From: Trebonia sp963836195
GTDB lineage: Bacteria; Actinomycetota; Actinomycetes; Streptosporangiales; Streptosporangiaceae
Assembly (NCBI GenBank): GCA_963836195.1
Contig: CAWIIX010000015.1
Location: 124,001-188,000 of the forward strand
DNA: 64,000 bases
Direction: 5' to 3'
Shown: positions 49,280 to 58,514 of the stretch, piece by piece
Layout of the letters: each line of letters starts with the position of its first letter
Position numbering within the stretch: position 1 is the first letter of the stretch
The notes under the pieces: model-generated
The model's input: only the letters and a program-made list of their open reading frames with translations
The model's database searches: none
What the model was told of the DNA's origin: nothing
Translations under genes and position numbers: made by a program

Positions 49280-50263
49280 GTGAAGATCATCGCGATCGAA
49301 GAGCACTGGAACAGCGTCGGCATCCGTGCCGCGCTCGACCGCCTGCCGGAGGGGGCGCGGGACGAAAGCGTCGCCTTCAACTCGATGGGCGACAACCAAG
49401 CCCGGCTCGAGGACCTCGGCCCGGGCCGGATCGAGGCGATGGACAAGGCCGGGATCGACGTGTCGATCCTGTCGGTCGTCACCCCCGCCACCCAGGCCCT
49501 GCCGGCCGCCGACGCGGTCGCGTTCGCCCGGGACGCCAACGACGAGGCCACCGCCGCTGTCGACGCGCATCCGGACCGCTTTCGGGCGTTCGCGACCCTG
49601 CCGACCAGCGACCCGCAGGCCGCGGCGGCGGAACTCGAACGGTGCGCCACCCAGCTGGGTCATGTCGGCGCCATGGTGTTCGGGCGGACCGGCGACCGCC
49701 CGCTCGACGACCCCGCCTACGACGACCTGTTCGCCGTCGCAGCAGGCTTGGGTCAGCCCATCTTCATCCACCCGCAGATCCCGTCCGACCGGCTCCGCGA
49801 TGCGGCCTACCGGGGCATCGATCCGCTGGTCGACCTCGGCCTGGCGACGTTCGGCTGGGGCTGGCACATGGAGGCGGGCCTGTCTGCTTTGCGGCTGATC
49901 CTGCGGGGAACCTTCGACCGGCAGCCCGATCTTCAGCTCGTCCTCGGCCACTGGGGGGAGATGCTGCTGTTCTGGATGGACCGGGTCGACAGCCTCTCCG
50001 GCGTCGCCAGGCACCTGGAGCGCCCGGTCTCGGATTACATCAGGTCCAACATTCACATCACCAGCAGCGGAATGCTGCAGCAGCGGCTGCTGCGCCACAC
50101 CCTCGACTTCACCAGCGTCGACCGGGTGCTGTTCTCCACCGACTATCCGTTCCACCGGCCCGACGCGACGGCGATCGAGCAGTTCTTCGACGCCATCCCC
50201 GACCCCGTTGATCGCGTGAAGATCGCCTCGGGGAACGCCGAGGCGCTCTTCCACCTGGCCTGA
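49280..50263 (+). CDS. Amidohydrolase_2 (ACMSD / gamma-resorcylate decarboxylase-like)
   Basis: The 327-residue protein shows KIIAIEEHWNSVGI (Glu-x-His-type first metal motif), PIFIHPQIPSD, LVLGHWGEMLLFWMDRVD, and FSTDYPFHRPDATAIEQFF with the final Asp ligand. These are the metal-binding elements of ACMSD-like decarboxylases and hydrolases acting on aromatic acids. GTG 49280 has GGGGAG upstream. It is controlled by the divergent TetR gene. Confidence 0.88.
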   Translation: MKIIAIEEHWNSVGIRAALDRLPEGARDESVAFNSMGDNQARLEDLGPGRIEAMDKAGIDVSILSVVTPATQALPAADAVAFARDANDEATAAVDAHPDRFRAFATLPTSDPQAAAAELERCATQLGHVGAMVFGRTGDRPLDDPAYDDLFAVAAGLGQPIFIHPQIPSDRLRDAAYRGIDPLVDLGLATFGWGWHMEAGLSALRLILRGTFDRQPDLQLVLGHWGEMLLFWMDRVDSLSGVARHLERPVSDYIRSNIHITSSGMLQQRLLRHTLDFTSVDRVLFSTDYPFHRPDATAIEQFFDAIPDPVDRVKIASGNAEALFHLA

Positions 50264-50268
50264 CGCGG

Positions 50269-51133
50269 TTATAGCGGGCCGGTGAACGTCTGCGCGCGAG
50301 TCGGCCAGCCACTCGGACATCGGGCGGGGATCGGTTCCGGTGAGATCGCGGACCGTGGTGGTCACCGTCTTGGCGCCGCCCTGCCGGATCCAGTCGAATC
50401 GCTCGACGTCGCCGTCCGCCTGCCACGGCGTGCGCCCACGCTCGAGCAGCAGGTCGCGGATTCGGGCCGCAGGGAGGTCGGCGTACTCCACCTGGCGCCC
50501 GAAGACCGCGTCGAACCGGGCCGCGATCTGGGCGTAGCTGAGCGCTTCGGGGCCGGTCAGCACGTAAGTGTCGCCGTCGTGGCCGTCGGTGGTGAGGACA
50601 TGGGCGGCGGCTGCGGCGACGTCGGTGGTGGCGATGAAGCCGGCCTGGCCGTGGCCGGCCGCCGCCCTGATCTCGCCGGTGCGCTGGATCTCCTCCGCCT
50701 CGCCGAGGAGATCGTCCATGTAGGTGGCGGCGGCCAGGTAGGTAACCGGCAGGCCGACCGAATCCAGGTGGTAGGCGATCTGCCGGTGGGCCAGCATGTA
50801 CCGCACCTCGCAGCCGGGGTCCTGGAAGCCGTCGGCGCAGAGCTTGACGATGTGCGGCCGGTGCCCGGCCTTCGCGACCGCGTCGATGAACGATCGCTCG
50901 AGCTCTACCTGCTCCTCGATCTCGGGGCAGAGCAGGAAGATCCGGTCGAACTCGCGCAGCACCTGGGCGGGCGGCGGGTCGTCCAGCGTGGCGACGACGT
51001 GCGGCCCGGTCCCCGGCAGGTCGGCGGCCTTGGCCTCCACCCGTACCATCGCGGTCGCGTCGGCGCGCGCGTCGGCGAGCGCCTCCATCAGCCGGTATCC
51101 AACCCGTCCGGTCGCCCCGGTCACGAGAATCAC
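50269..51133 (-). pseudogene. NmrA-like NAD(P)-binding oxidoreductase, one frameshift at the 3' end
   Basis: The protein begins MILVTGATGRVGYRLMEALADARA, an NmrA/NAD(P)H-binding Rossmann motif, with IFLLCPEIEEQVELERSFIDAVAKAG, LPVTYLAAATYMDDLLGE and GDTYVLTGPEALSYAQIAARFDAVFG. Near 50288-50294 the frame is lost just after MSEWLADSR. Removing one G from GACGTTCACC gives FTGPL and TAA at 50269-50271. Otherwise the frame runs hundreds of residues antisense into the amidohydrolase gene, which is certainly spurious. Loss of the last few residues may be tolerated. Confidence 0.8.
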
Positions 51134-51221
51134 GTCGGCGCCTCCTCAGTTCACAGGACACGCTACTACGCGTCTACGTGAGGTGACCGAGCCGCCTCGC
51201 CGAGATCGACGAACTGGGATC

Positions 51222-51404
51222 GTGAGCCGGCGCAGCGATCCCGGCGAGTCGCCGTCGGCAGGGACCCAGGACCAGCTCGCGATCATCATCGCCGACCAGA
51301 CGTGGGCAACGCCGTTGACGATGCAGCCGCTCACCGGCGGGGAGTTCGCGTTCAGCGCGGAAAGCAAGGATCAGGCACTCCGGATTCAACGCCTGCTGCA
51401 ATAG
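51222..51404 (+). CDS. Possible small protein, unknown
   Basis: GTG 51222 opens a 60-residue frame: MSRRSDPGESPSAGTQDQ, LAIIIADQTWATPL, and GGEFAFSAESKDQALRIQRLLQ. The second half has natural-looking composition and amphipathic ends, unlike the shadow frames. No family is recognised and no Shine-Dalgarno sequence is clear. It may be the tail of a once longer gene. Confidence 0.35.
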   Translation: MSRRSDPGESPSAGTQDQLAIIIADQTWATPLTMQPLTGGEFAFSAESKDQALRIQRLLQ

Positions 51405-51479
51405 CCGCAACGCCGGTCGGAGGCATAGCAGGCTCCGCCGCAGGCCTGCGCTCAGGTATCTTCCGGTGGTAGGACGAGG

Positions 51480-51845
51480 TTGAACAGCGTGCAGATCTGG
51501 GCGGCCGACTTGGCGGCTACAGCGGGGTTCTACGGACAGTTCATCGGGCTCGAACTGGACGACGAGCCCCATCAGCACGACGGCAACGAGGCTCTGCATT
51601 ATGACTTGGCCTGGGGAGACTTCGCTTCCGGTGAGTACGTGATGCTCCACCTCGCGCAAGCGACGCCAGGCCACCACACGACTGGGGCGCAGATCGGGAT
51701 TACTGTCGACGATGTCGACGCCGTGCACGAGAAGGCGTCCCAGTCTGGGGCGACCGTCTTGGAACAGCCCCATGACGGGGAGTGGGGCCGGAATGCTGTG
51801 TACGAGGACCCCGACCGGAACATCGTTTCGGTTACATCGGGCTAA
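51480..51845 (+). CDS. VOC-family (glyoxalase-like) protein
   Basis: The 121-residue protein has the VOC pattern: QIWAADLAATAGFYGQFIGLELDDE, then GITVDDVDAVHEKASQSGATVLEQPHDGEWGRNAVYEDPDRNIVSVT, with the second-half Asp-Pro-Asp and metal-site positions. TTG 51480 or GTG 51489 may start it, with GAGG just before. It is a small intact paralogue of the deleted VOC remnant at 32691. Confidence 0.8.
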   Translation: MNSVQIWAADLAATAGFYGQFIGLELDDEPHQHDGNEALHYDLAWGDFASGEYVMLHLAQATPGHHTTGAQIGITVDDVDAVHEKASQSGATVLEQPHDGEWGRNAVYEDPDRNIVSVTSG

Positions 51846-51965
51846 ACCGAGCGCCGTCTTCGGAGCGGGGAGAGGTCACCGCCGACCTCGGCCTTCGGTA
51901 TTCGCGTGCCCGCTGATCTTCTGCGCCAAAACACCGCACGTGAAACCGCACACCGGGAGACACGA

Positions 51966-52433
51966 ATGACTGAGCCCGAGCCAGTAACCGAGCTGAGCGC
52001 CTTTAGCAGCGACGACGCGATCCCGACCGAGTGGGGGGAGGGGCGCAGGGACCTGCGGGAGGCGGAAGTGTACTGGTTGTCAACGGTGCGTCCGGACGGC
52101 CGTCCGCATGTCACGCCGCTGCTGGGAATCTGGCTAGATGGCGCCCTGTACTTCTGCACCGGGCCGGACGAGCGCAAAGCCAAGAACCTCGCACGCAACC
52201 CGCGTTGCATCTTGACGACCGGGTGCAACAGGCTCGACGGGCTGGACCTCGTGGTCGAAGGTCAGGCCGTGGAGGTGAGCGGCCCCTCCGAACTCCGAAG
52301 CGTCGCCGACTCCTTCGAGTCGAAGTACGGTGCGCATTTCACGGCGCCTGAGGGTACCTGGTTTGGTCTCGGTGACGCCATCCGGCGGAACGAAGCCCTG
52401 GCCCTGAATCGCCGTGACTTAGCTCTCGCTTGA
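51966..52433 (+). CDS. Pyridoxamine-5'-phosphate-oxidase-family protein, abnormal C-terminus
   Basis: The 155-residue protein has the split-barrel sequence LREAEVYWLSTVRPDGRPHVTPLLGIWLDGALYFCTGPDERKAKNLARNPRCILTTG and LDLVVEGQAVEV. Relatives usually end in a FGFG...PTRWRF strand that packs the flavin site; here the ending is WFGLGDAIRRNEALALNRRD, so the tail may be shifted or replaced. ATG 51966 starts MTEPEPVTELSAF. Confidence 0.78.
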   Translation: MTEPEPVTELSAFSSDDAIPTEWGEGRRDLREAEVYWLSTVRPDGRPHVTPLLGIWLDGALYFCTGPDERKAKNLARNPRCILTTGCNRLDGLDLVVEGQAVEVSGPSELRSVADSFESKYGAHFTAPEGTWFGLGDAIRRNEALALNRRDLALA

Positions 52434-52511
52434 TCCCCCGAATTCGCGTCTCCGGCAAGCAGCCGTCGGCTACGTAGTCGAGAGGACATTGAGCTGGAGA
52501 GAGGCGGTCAC

Positions 52512-52540
52512 GGTCCGTTCGAAATCATGGGTTTGATCTG
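52512..52540 (+). repeat. Dispersed intergenic repeat R1, copy D
   Basis: GGTCCGTTCGAAATCATGGG is followed by TTTGATCTG. The spacing between GTTCGA and TTTGATC is identical to copy E near 63201. It lies between the split-barrel gene and the thioesterase gene. Confidence 0.65.
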
Positions 52541-52637
52541 CCTGGGCATCCTCGGTTCCGCCACCGACAGGAACCGGCCTTGGCGACACCCGGATGACCC
52601 AACTGTTCCCGGTGAAGTAGATGATTAGGAGAGGCAC

Positions 52638-53066
52638 GTGACACGTGAGGGCCCGTTCTGGGATGCGATGGAGGGCCGGGTGGCGCCCCCGCCCTCCGCC
52701 GTTCTGCTCGGCTGGGAGCTGGTGTCTATCGATCCCGACGCCGGGACGATCGAGGTCGCTTTCGCGGCCACGGCTCAGTTCCTCAATCCGGCCGGCGTCA
52801 TTCAGGGCGGGTTCGTGGCCGCGATGCTTGACGACACGATGGGCCCGGCGCTGGTGGCAACGCTCGGCCCGGGCCAGTTCGCCCCGACCACCGACCTGCA
52901 CGTGCAGTTTCTGCGCCCGGCCCGGCCGGGACGGCTGATCGGCCGTGGCCGGGTCGTTCGCCGGGGCAAGGACGTGGCCTTCATGGCGGGTGAGCTGGCC
53001 GATGACTCCGGCCAGATCGTCGCGGTGGCGACCGCCACCGCGCAGATCCGCGCCATGCGGGTGTAG
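52638..53066 (+). CDS. PaaI-like hotdog thioesterase
   Basis: The 142-residue protein has LNPAGVIQGGFVAAMLDDTMGPALVATLG and TTDLHVQFLRPARPGRLIGRGRVVRRGKDVAFMAGEL, the hotdog helix and strand order of PaaI-type thioesterases. The usual active-site HGG is replaced by QGG, and Asp in LDDTM is the probable catalytic acid. It hydrolyses acyl- or phenylacetyl-CoA-like thioesters. The start is GTG 52638. Confidence 0.85.
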   Translation: MTREGPFWDAMEGRVAPPPSAVLLGWELVSIDPDAGTIEVAFAATAQFLNPAGVIQGGFVAAMLDDTMGPALVATLGPGQFAPTTDLHVQFLRPARPGRLIGRGRVVRRGKDVAFMAGELADDSGQIVAVATATAQIRAMRV

Positions 53067-53114
53067 GTCACCCGGACGACCGGCAGGCGAGGACGGTCGG
53101 CGGTCAGCAGGCGC

Positions 53115-54458
53115 TTAGCTGGCGTCTTCCGGGCTGGCGTTTTCCGGGCCGAGGTGGCGCCGGTACAGGTCGGCGACGCGGAAGGCAAGGTCCAGGGACT
53201 GGCTGCGGTTCAGCCGGGGATCGCATGTCGTCTCGTAGCGGTCGCCCAGATCGCTCTCGGCGATGTGGTGACCGCCGCCGATGCACTCGGTCACGTCATC
53301 GCCGGTGAACTCGATGTGGATGCCGCCGGGATAGGTGCCGAGCGCGCGGTGCACCTCGAAGAACCCCGCGACCTCGTCCAGCACGTCGTCGAAGTTCCTG
53401 GTCTTCTGGCCGCTGGCTGCCTCGACCGTGTTGCCGTGCATCGGGTCGCATACCCAGACCACCTCCGCCCGGCTGGCGGTCACCTTTTCGACCAGCGGGG
53501 GGAGGGCCTGGCGGATCCGCCCCGCCCCCATCCGCGTGGTCAGCGTGATACGGCCGGGCTCCTGGTCCGGGTCAAGGACCTCGAGCAGCTCGAGCACGTC
53601 CTGCGCGCTGGCGTCCGGGCCGATCTTGACGGCGATCGGATTGCGGATCTGACCCGCGAACTCGACGTGCGCGCCGCGAGGATCGCGGGTTCGCTCCCCG
53701 ATCCACAGCAGGTGACCCGACAGGTCGTAGACATCCCCGTTCCTGGCGTCGGTCCGAGTTAGGGCCCGCTCGTAATCCAGCAGCAGCGCCTCGTGGCTGG
53801 AGTAGAACTCCACCGCCTGGAACTCCCGGGGGTCGGCCCCGCACGCGTGCATGAACGCGATCGCCCGGTCGATCTCGTCCGCCAGCTGCTCATAGCGCTG
53901 TCCGGCCGGGCTGCCGGCCACGAAGTCCTGGTTCCAGTCGTGCACCTGGCGTAGGTCGGCGAAGCCGCCGGCCGCGAGCGAGCGGCACAGGTTCAACGTG
54001 GCCGACGCACAGTGGTACGCCTCCAGCAGCCGGCCGGGGTCGGGCGTCCTTGACGCGGCGGTGAACTCGATGCCGTTGACCGCGTCACCGCGGTAGACCG
54101 GTAGCTCGACGCCGTCGCGGACCTCGGTGGCGGCCGAGCGCGGCTTGCCGAACTGGCCCGCCATCCGGCCGACCTTCACCACCGGCACGCTGGCCGCGTA
54201 GGTCAGCACGACGGCCATCTGCAGCAGGGTCTGGAACTTGCCCCGGACGGCGTCGGCGGTCGTGCCCGCGAACGTCTCCGCGCAGTCGCCGCCCTGCAGC
54301 AGGAACGCCTCACCGCGCGCGACCGAGGCCAGCCGGGACTTCAACTGGTCGCACTCGGCCGCGAGCACCAGCGGCGGCAGGCCCTCGAGGCCGTTCACCA
54401 CCGCCTTCAGACGATCACGGTCGGGCCACTGGGGCTGCTGCAGCGCGGGTGAACTCAC
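53115..54458 (-). CDS. Class II 3-deoxy-7-phosphoheptulonate (DAHP) synthase
   Basis: The 447-residue protein catalyses the first step of the shikimate pathway. Visible are AFLLQGGDCAETFAG (metal and PEP site), VPVVKVGRMAGQFGKPRSA, YSSHEALLLDYERALTR, WIGERTRDPRGAHVEFAGQIRNPIAVKIGP, VVWVCDPMHGNTVEAASGQKTR and IHIEFTGDDVTECIGG. These are plant-type class II motifs, as in actinomycete AroG. The start is GTG 54458. It is a single gene between the thioesterase and a DUF6624 protein. Confidence 0.94.
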   Translation of the reverse strand: MSSPALQQPQWPDRDRLKAVVNGLEGLPPLVLAAECDQLKSRLASVARGEAFLLQGGDCAETFAGTTADAVRGKFQTLLQMAVVLTYAASVPVVKVGRMAGQFGKPRSAATEVRDGVELPVYRGDAVNGIEFTAASRTPDPGRLLEAYHCASATLNLCRSLAAGGFADLRQVHDWNQDFVAGSPAGQRYEQLADEIDRAIAFMHACGADPREFQAVEFYSSHEALLLDYERALTRTDARNGDVYDLSGHLLWIGERTRDPRGAHVEFAGQIRNPIAVKIGPDASAQDVLELLEVLDPDQEPGRITLTTRMGAGRIRQALPPLVEKVTASRAEVVWVCDPMHGNTVEAASGQKTRNFDDVLDEVAGFFEVHRALGTYPGGIHIEFTGDDVTECIGGGHHIAESDLGDRYETTCDPRLNRSQSLDLAFRVADLYRRHLGPENASPEDAS

Positions 54459-54487
54459 GCCGCTCAGCCTACGCGCAGCGACCGGAT

Positions 54488-55054
54488 TCAGCCGTCAGCT
54501 GTGTGGTCATCGACACGGTCGCCGGTCGGCTTGTCATCCGCACGTCCGCCGGCCGGCCTGCGGGCTGCCAGCAAGCGCGCCCGGTTCTCGGCCTCCGGCT
54601 CCAGGCCGAGCGCGGCCCGCCGCTCGTCCAGTCCGGCGGGATCACGGACCGCCCACAGTTCCAGCACGCCGTCCATGACCCGGTACTGGGTTCCGTAGAG
54701 CTGCGGGTCGCCTCGGTGCATCAGGACCCGGTCTCCGAGGTACGCCAGGTCGGCCGGGCTCGCGTCCCCCCGCGTCACCGCATCCTCGAGCAGCGGCAGG
54801 CATTCCTCCTGCAGGTCCGGCGGCGCGTGCTGCGCGAGCAGCCAGGCCGCGTGCGCACCGTCGTCGCCAGCCAGTCGGCGGCCGGGCCACCCGTGTCGGC
54901 CGATTATCTCCCGCAGCCGCGTGGTGTTGTCCCGGTCGACCGGAGCCACGAGCGTTTCCCACTCCGCCATCGTGTAGTCGGGTCGCATCGATAGGCGGGC
55001 GGCCTGATCCCTGGCCGCGCGCTCCAACAGCTCAGTGCGGAGCTCCTCGTCCAC
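54488..55054 (-). CDS. DUF6624-family protein
   Basis: The 188-residue protein has the DUF6624 signature: LRTELLERAARDQAARL, VDRDNTTRLREIIGRHGWPGRRLAGDDGAHAAWLLAQHAP, LEDAVTRGDASPADLAYLGDRVLMHRGDPQLYGTQYRV. The conserved GWPG, His-Ala and YGTQ residues suggest an enzyme or effector-like fold but no activity is known. GTG 55054 is the likely start; longer frames run into the antisense of the next gene. Confidence 0.78.
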   Translation of the reverse strand: MDEELRTELLERAARDQAARLSMRPDYTMAEWETLVAPVDRDNTTRLREIIGRHGWPGRRLAGDDGAHAAWLLAQHAPPDLQEECLPLLEDAVTRGDASPADLAYLGDRVLMHRGDPQLYGTQYRVMDGVLELWAVRDPAGLDERRAALGLEPEAENRARLLAARRPAGGRADDKPTGDRVDDHTADG

Positions 55055-55129
55055 CCGGATCCCGCCCCGCCCCGCGCGGGGCCGGGCGCATGGTCGGCAA
55101 CCTGGCAGAGCGAGAACGAGCGAGCTGAC

Positions 55130-56320
55130 ATGACATCCACGACCGACTCTGACGCCGAGCCGTCGCTCGATTCCCTTATCGAGCGCAGCGCAGAACTGAA
55201 GGGTGCCCTGGTCGCGTTCGCGTGCGGTCCGCGGCTCGATCGGCACCTGACGGCCTTCATGAAGAAGTCCGCGAGTTCCGGCGAAATGCTGGACGAGGCC
55301 GAGGCGGCCGGCCTCGTCGACCGGTTCGCCCTTCAGGGCCGGCTGCCGAACGGGAAGACGGTTCTGGATCAGTTCCTGGCCAGCAGGCCCGACCTCAGCC
55401 GGGCTGACCGCGACATGGTGCGCGGCTGGCATGACCCGGTCGAGGGGTTCTTCGAGATCCGCGGCAAGGATCGGGCATCCATCGTCCTGCTGAACCTGCT
55501 CGATGACCTGGAGTACCGCACGTACTCCAACATGGGCCCGGCCCCCTTCCGCCGGCTGCCCAAGGGCAGCTTCCTCTCTGCGCGCTTGGTGCCGGTCAGC
55601 CCGGTGCCGGGAGCGTGGCTGGTCTCGGGGTACATGTCGACCTTTCCGAAGTCCGGTGCGGCGCAGATCGCGCAGGTCGCGATCGAGATTGCGGCGACAC
55701 GGCCCGAACTGGTCTTCCGTAACCCGGAGAAGATCGAGCGGGGCTGGAAGCAGATGCGGGAGGACAGGGCGGCGTTCATCGAGTTCTTCGGCGGTGACGA
55801 GCTGGTCCTGCCGCCGGCCGAAGCGGTGGAACGGCTCGATGCCTACCGCCGGCACCGCCAGCGGGCCCTGCTCGACGCACACCCCGAGTCCCGGAAGCTG
55901 CGGCGGCGTCATGACGCAGCCGTGCCCCCGTTCGAGTTTCCACCCGAGCTTGCCGACGCCGACACGATCGGCCTCATCTACGACGAGATCGACGGCCTCA
56001 ACTTCTACCCCGACTACGGGATGCTCCGCGAGCTGTTCGCTGACCCCGGTCTGGCGGCGGACAAGCAGTACTCGGACCTGCTGCGCGGGTACCTCGGGTC
56101 GGATACCGTCGCCCCGCTGCCGCTGCGTCGTCTGGCCGCCGCCCACCCTGAGACCGCCGACGCAGTGTTTCGCAAGGTGCTGCGCAAGCCCAGCTTCATC
56201 TGGGCCGACCACGGTGAAGCACTGCTGCGCAGGAGGAAGGCCTGGTACTACGAACACGAGCCGCGTCCCCAATTCTCGGTGATCGGCGCCCGCCTCCAGG
56301 AGTTCGCCGCCCGCCGTTAG
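55130..56320 (+). CDS. Conserved hypothetical protein of unknown function
   Basis: The 396-residue soluble protein has no recognised domain. Visible segments include LPNGKTVLDQFLASRPDLSRADRDMVRGWHDPVEGFFEIR, LLNLLDDLEYRTYSNMG, LVPVSPVPGAWLVSGYMSTFP and YDEIDGLNFYPDYGMLRELFAD. The central segments resemble strands of a small barrel followed by long helices. It has no operon partner: the DUF6624 gene is divergent and the HNH gene begins 162 bases downstream. Confidence 0.7.
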   Translation: MTSTTDSDAEPSLDSLIERSAELKGALVAFACGPRLDRHLTAFMKKSASSGEMLDEAEAAGLVDRFALQGRLPNGKTVLDQFLASRPDLSRADRDMVRGWHDPVEGFFEIRGKDRASIVLLNLLDDLEYRTYSNMGPAPFRRLPKGSFLSARLVPVSPVPGAWLVSGYMSTFPKSGAAQIAQVAIEIAATRPELVFRNPEKIERGWKQMREDRAAFIEFFGGDELVLPPAEAVERLDAYRRHRQRALLDAHPESRKLRRRHDAAVPPFEFPPELADADTIGLIYDEIDGLNFYPDYGMLRELFADPGLAADKQYSDLLRGYLGSDTVAPLPLRRLAAAHPETADAVFRKVLRKPSFIWADHGEALLRRRKAWYYEHEPRPQFSVIGARLQEFAARR

Positions 56321-56481
56321 CCCACAGACCCGGTGTTGGAGGTGGTGGTGATGTCCACGGGGCGTCTGTACATTCGAACATTAAATCACTGAACTCCGGG
56401 AATGGGTTTGTGATCATGCGAACAGAGATGCTATTATCGGGGTATGTAGATGAAGCGTCCCCCGGACGGAGGTGGTGCCCC

Positions 56482-58285
56482 GTGTCGCAGTCCCCAGCCG
56501 ACGGCGCCTCCCCGTGGGACGCGTTCTCCGGCGACGGGCCCGGGTGCGCGCCGCCGCCCGGCCCCGGGCTCGCCGCCCTGCTGGGAGACGCGGTCGAGGC
56601 GCTGGACGAGCTCGATGAGCGGCAGGCGCTCGGGGTGAGCTCGGCCGCGCGGCGGATGCGCGCGCACGCGGACTACGTGGAGATCATCGCGGTCGCGAGG
56701 TTCGGCCGCCTCCGGGCGGCGCAGCTGGAGGCGTCGAAGGCAAGGGGCGACCGGGTCCGGTCCAGGGACGCGGAGTACCCGGCCGAGGAGCTCGGCTTCG
56801 AGATGACCGCCAGCGCCCACAGCGCCGGCCTCCTCCTGGACATGGCCGCCAACGTCGTCGGCCGCCTCCCGGCCACGCTGGCCGGGATGGCGGCCGGGCT
56901 GATCGACCGGGACCGGGCCCGGGTGATCAGCAACGCGACCCTGCACCTGCCCGACGACCTGGCCGCCGAGGCCGACAAGGTCCTCGCCGACGCCGCCCCG
57001 GGGCTGCGCCTGGCCGACCTGCACACGAAGGCGGCCCGGCTCGAGGCCCGCCTGGACCCCGAGGGCGTCCAGAAGCGCAAGGACGAGGCCCGGCGCGACC
57101 GGCGGGTCGAGCTGCGCCGCGAGGACTCCGGGGCGGCGTCGCTGTCGGGGCGGGAGCTGGACCCGGCCGAGGCGATCGCGGGGAAGGCGTCGATCGACGC
57201 CGAGGCGGTCCGGCTGCGGAACGCGGGCCTGCCCGGCACCCTGGCCCAGATCCGGGCGGCGGTGCTGCTGGACCGGATCCACCAGCGCAGCCCCTGGGAC
57301 CGCCTCGCCCCCCTCCCCGAACCCGAACCAGACGACGACGGCGAGCCCGACTACGACGACGGCGACCCCGGCCCCCGCGCAGGCGACCCCCTCGCCGCGT
57401 CCGATCTCCCCGCCGACCCTGACGCCCCCGCCGGCCCCGACCGGCCCGCCGACGGCGACCCGCGACGGCGACGAAGGCGAAGACGACGACCAGTCGGCGG
57501 CGGAAGCGGACGAGGAGGAGGAGGAGGACGAGGGCCGCCCGGCCGGGTTCGACGGCCCGCCGCCCGGCTCCCCGTTCGACCAGACCGGCCGCAAGACCCC
57601 GCTGCCCGCCCTGATCAACGTCACCATCCCCGCCGGCACCCTCCTCGGCTGGTCCAACACGCCCGCCGACGTCGGATCCTGGGGCCTGATGGACGCCGAG
57701 ACCGCCCGCGCCCTGATCGAGGCCGCGTCCCGCCACCCCCGCACCCGCTGGTGCTACACCTTAACGGGACCCGACGGCCGCGCCATCGCCCACGCCTGCG
57801 CCCGCGGACCCCACCCCTGGACCCCGCCCCCGCCCCCGCCCGGCCCCGACATGCCCACCCGCGCCGGGCCCGGCGGTGACGGGCCCGCCCCCCGCGACGA
57901 CATCCGCCTGGCCCGCCTCGCCGACCTCCTGGCCGCGCTGAACGCCACCCCCGAGCCCATCGCCCGGGACACCTGCAACCACGCCCACCGCGAGGACCGC
58001 TACACCCCCGGCCGCAAGCTCAAGCACCTCATCCGCGCCCGCACCGCCCGCTGCGCCGCCCCCGGCTGCGGCGCCCAGGCCATCACCTCCGAGATCGACC
58101 ACACCATCCCCCACCCCGCCGGCCCCAGCTGCCAGTGCAACCTCGGCCCGCTCTGCCAGCGCCATCATCACGCCAAGCACGCCCCCGGCTGGCACCTCCA
58201 GCAGACCCGCCCCGGCGTCATGCGCTGGACCACCCCGTCCGGCCGCACCTACACCACCCACCCCACCCAGTACCCGGAGGAGTAG
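56482..58285 (+). pseudogene. DUF222/HNH endonuclease-like (13E12 family) protein, one frameshift
   Basis: The frame from GTG 56482 (GGAGG upstream) encodes a DUF222 domain (LDELDERQALGVSSAARRMRAHADYVEIIAVARFG, ELGFEMTASAHSAGLLLDMAANVVGRLPATLAGMAAGLIDRDRARVI). At 57440-57480, in an acidic low-complexity stretch, the frame changes. The +1 frame continues through TPLPALINVTIPAGTLLGWS and TCNHAHREDRYTPGRKLKHLIRARTARCAAPGC to the HNH motif SEIDHTIPHPAG, CNLGPLCQRHHHAKH. One inserted base is implied (length is 3n+1). Members are abundant in actinomycetes; nuclease activity is rarely shown. Confidence 0.8.
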
Positions 58286-58477
58286 GCGGCCCCAGGCAGG
58301 CAGTTCGCAGCCGGGCCACCGAGGTGAGAGACTGCCGCCCGTGCGAGTGGGACAGCAGGCGGCGACTCGGGTGAGGACCTTCGGTCCGTCACCGTGCCGG
58401 CCGGGTTAGCCGGTCCTGGCTGCCGGCCCTCGCCGTGACCGCCGCCGCGATCGCCGACGGCTCAGATCCGGGCGCCT

Positions 58478-58508
58478 GTCGTTCGTCCGCCTGATGGGGT
58501 TGATCTGC
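58478..58508 (+). repeat. Dispersed intergenic repeat R1, divergent copy G
   Basis: GTCGTTCGTCCGCCTGATGGGGTTGATCTGCC matches copy D in ATGGG(T/G)TTGATCTGCC and in the CGTTCG block, but lacks GGGTCC. It sits in the 229-base gap between the HNH gene and the convergent MBL gene. Confidence 0.4.
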
Positions 58509-58514
58509 CGGGGA

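Noticed and set aside
49202..51133. A 643-residue minus-strand frame extending the NmrA-like protein
   Set aside because: Beyond about residue 280 it is antisense to the amidohydrolase gene and loses all family similarity; a frameshift near 50290 explains it.
56366..56440. LexA/SOS box upstream of the HNH gene
   Set aside because: TTCGAAC and GCGAAC half-sites are present but no TCGAAC-N-GTTCGA palindrome forms.
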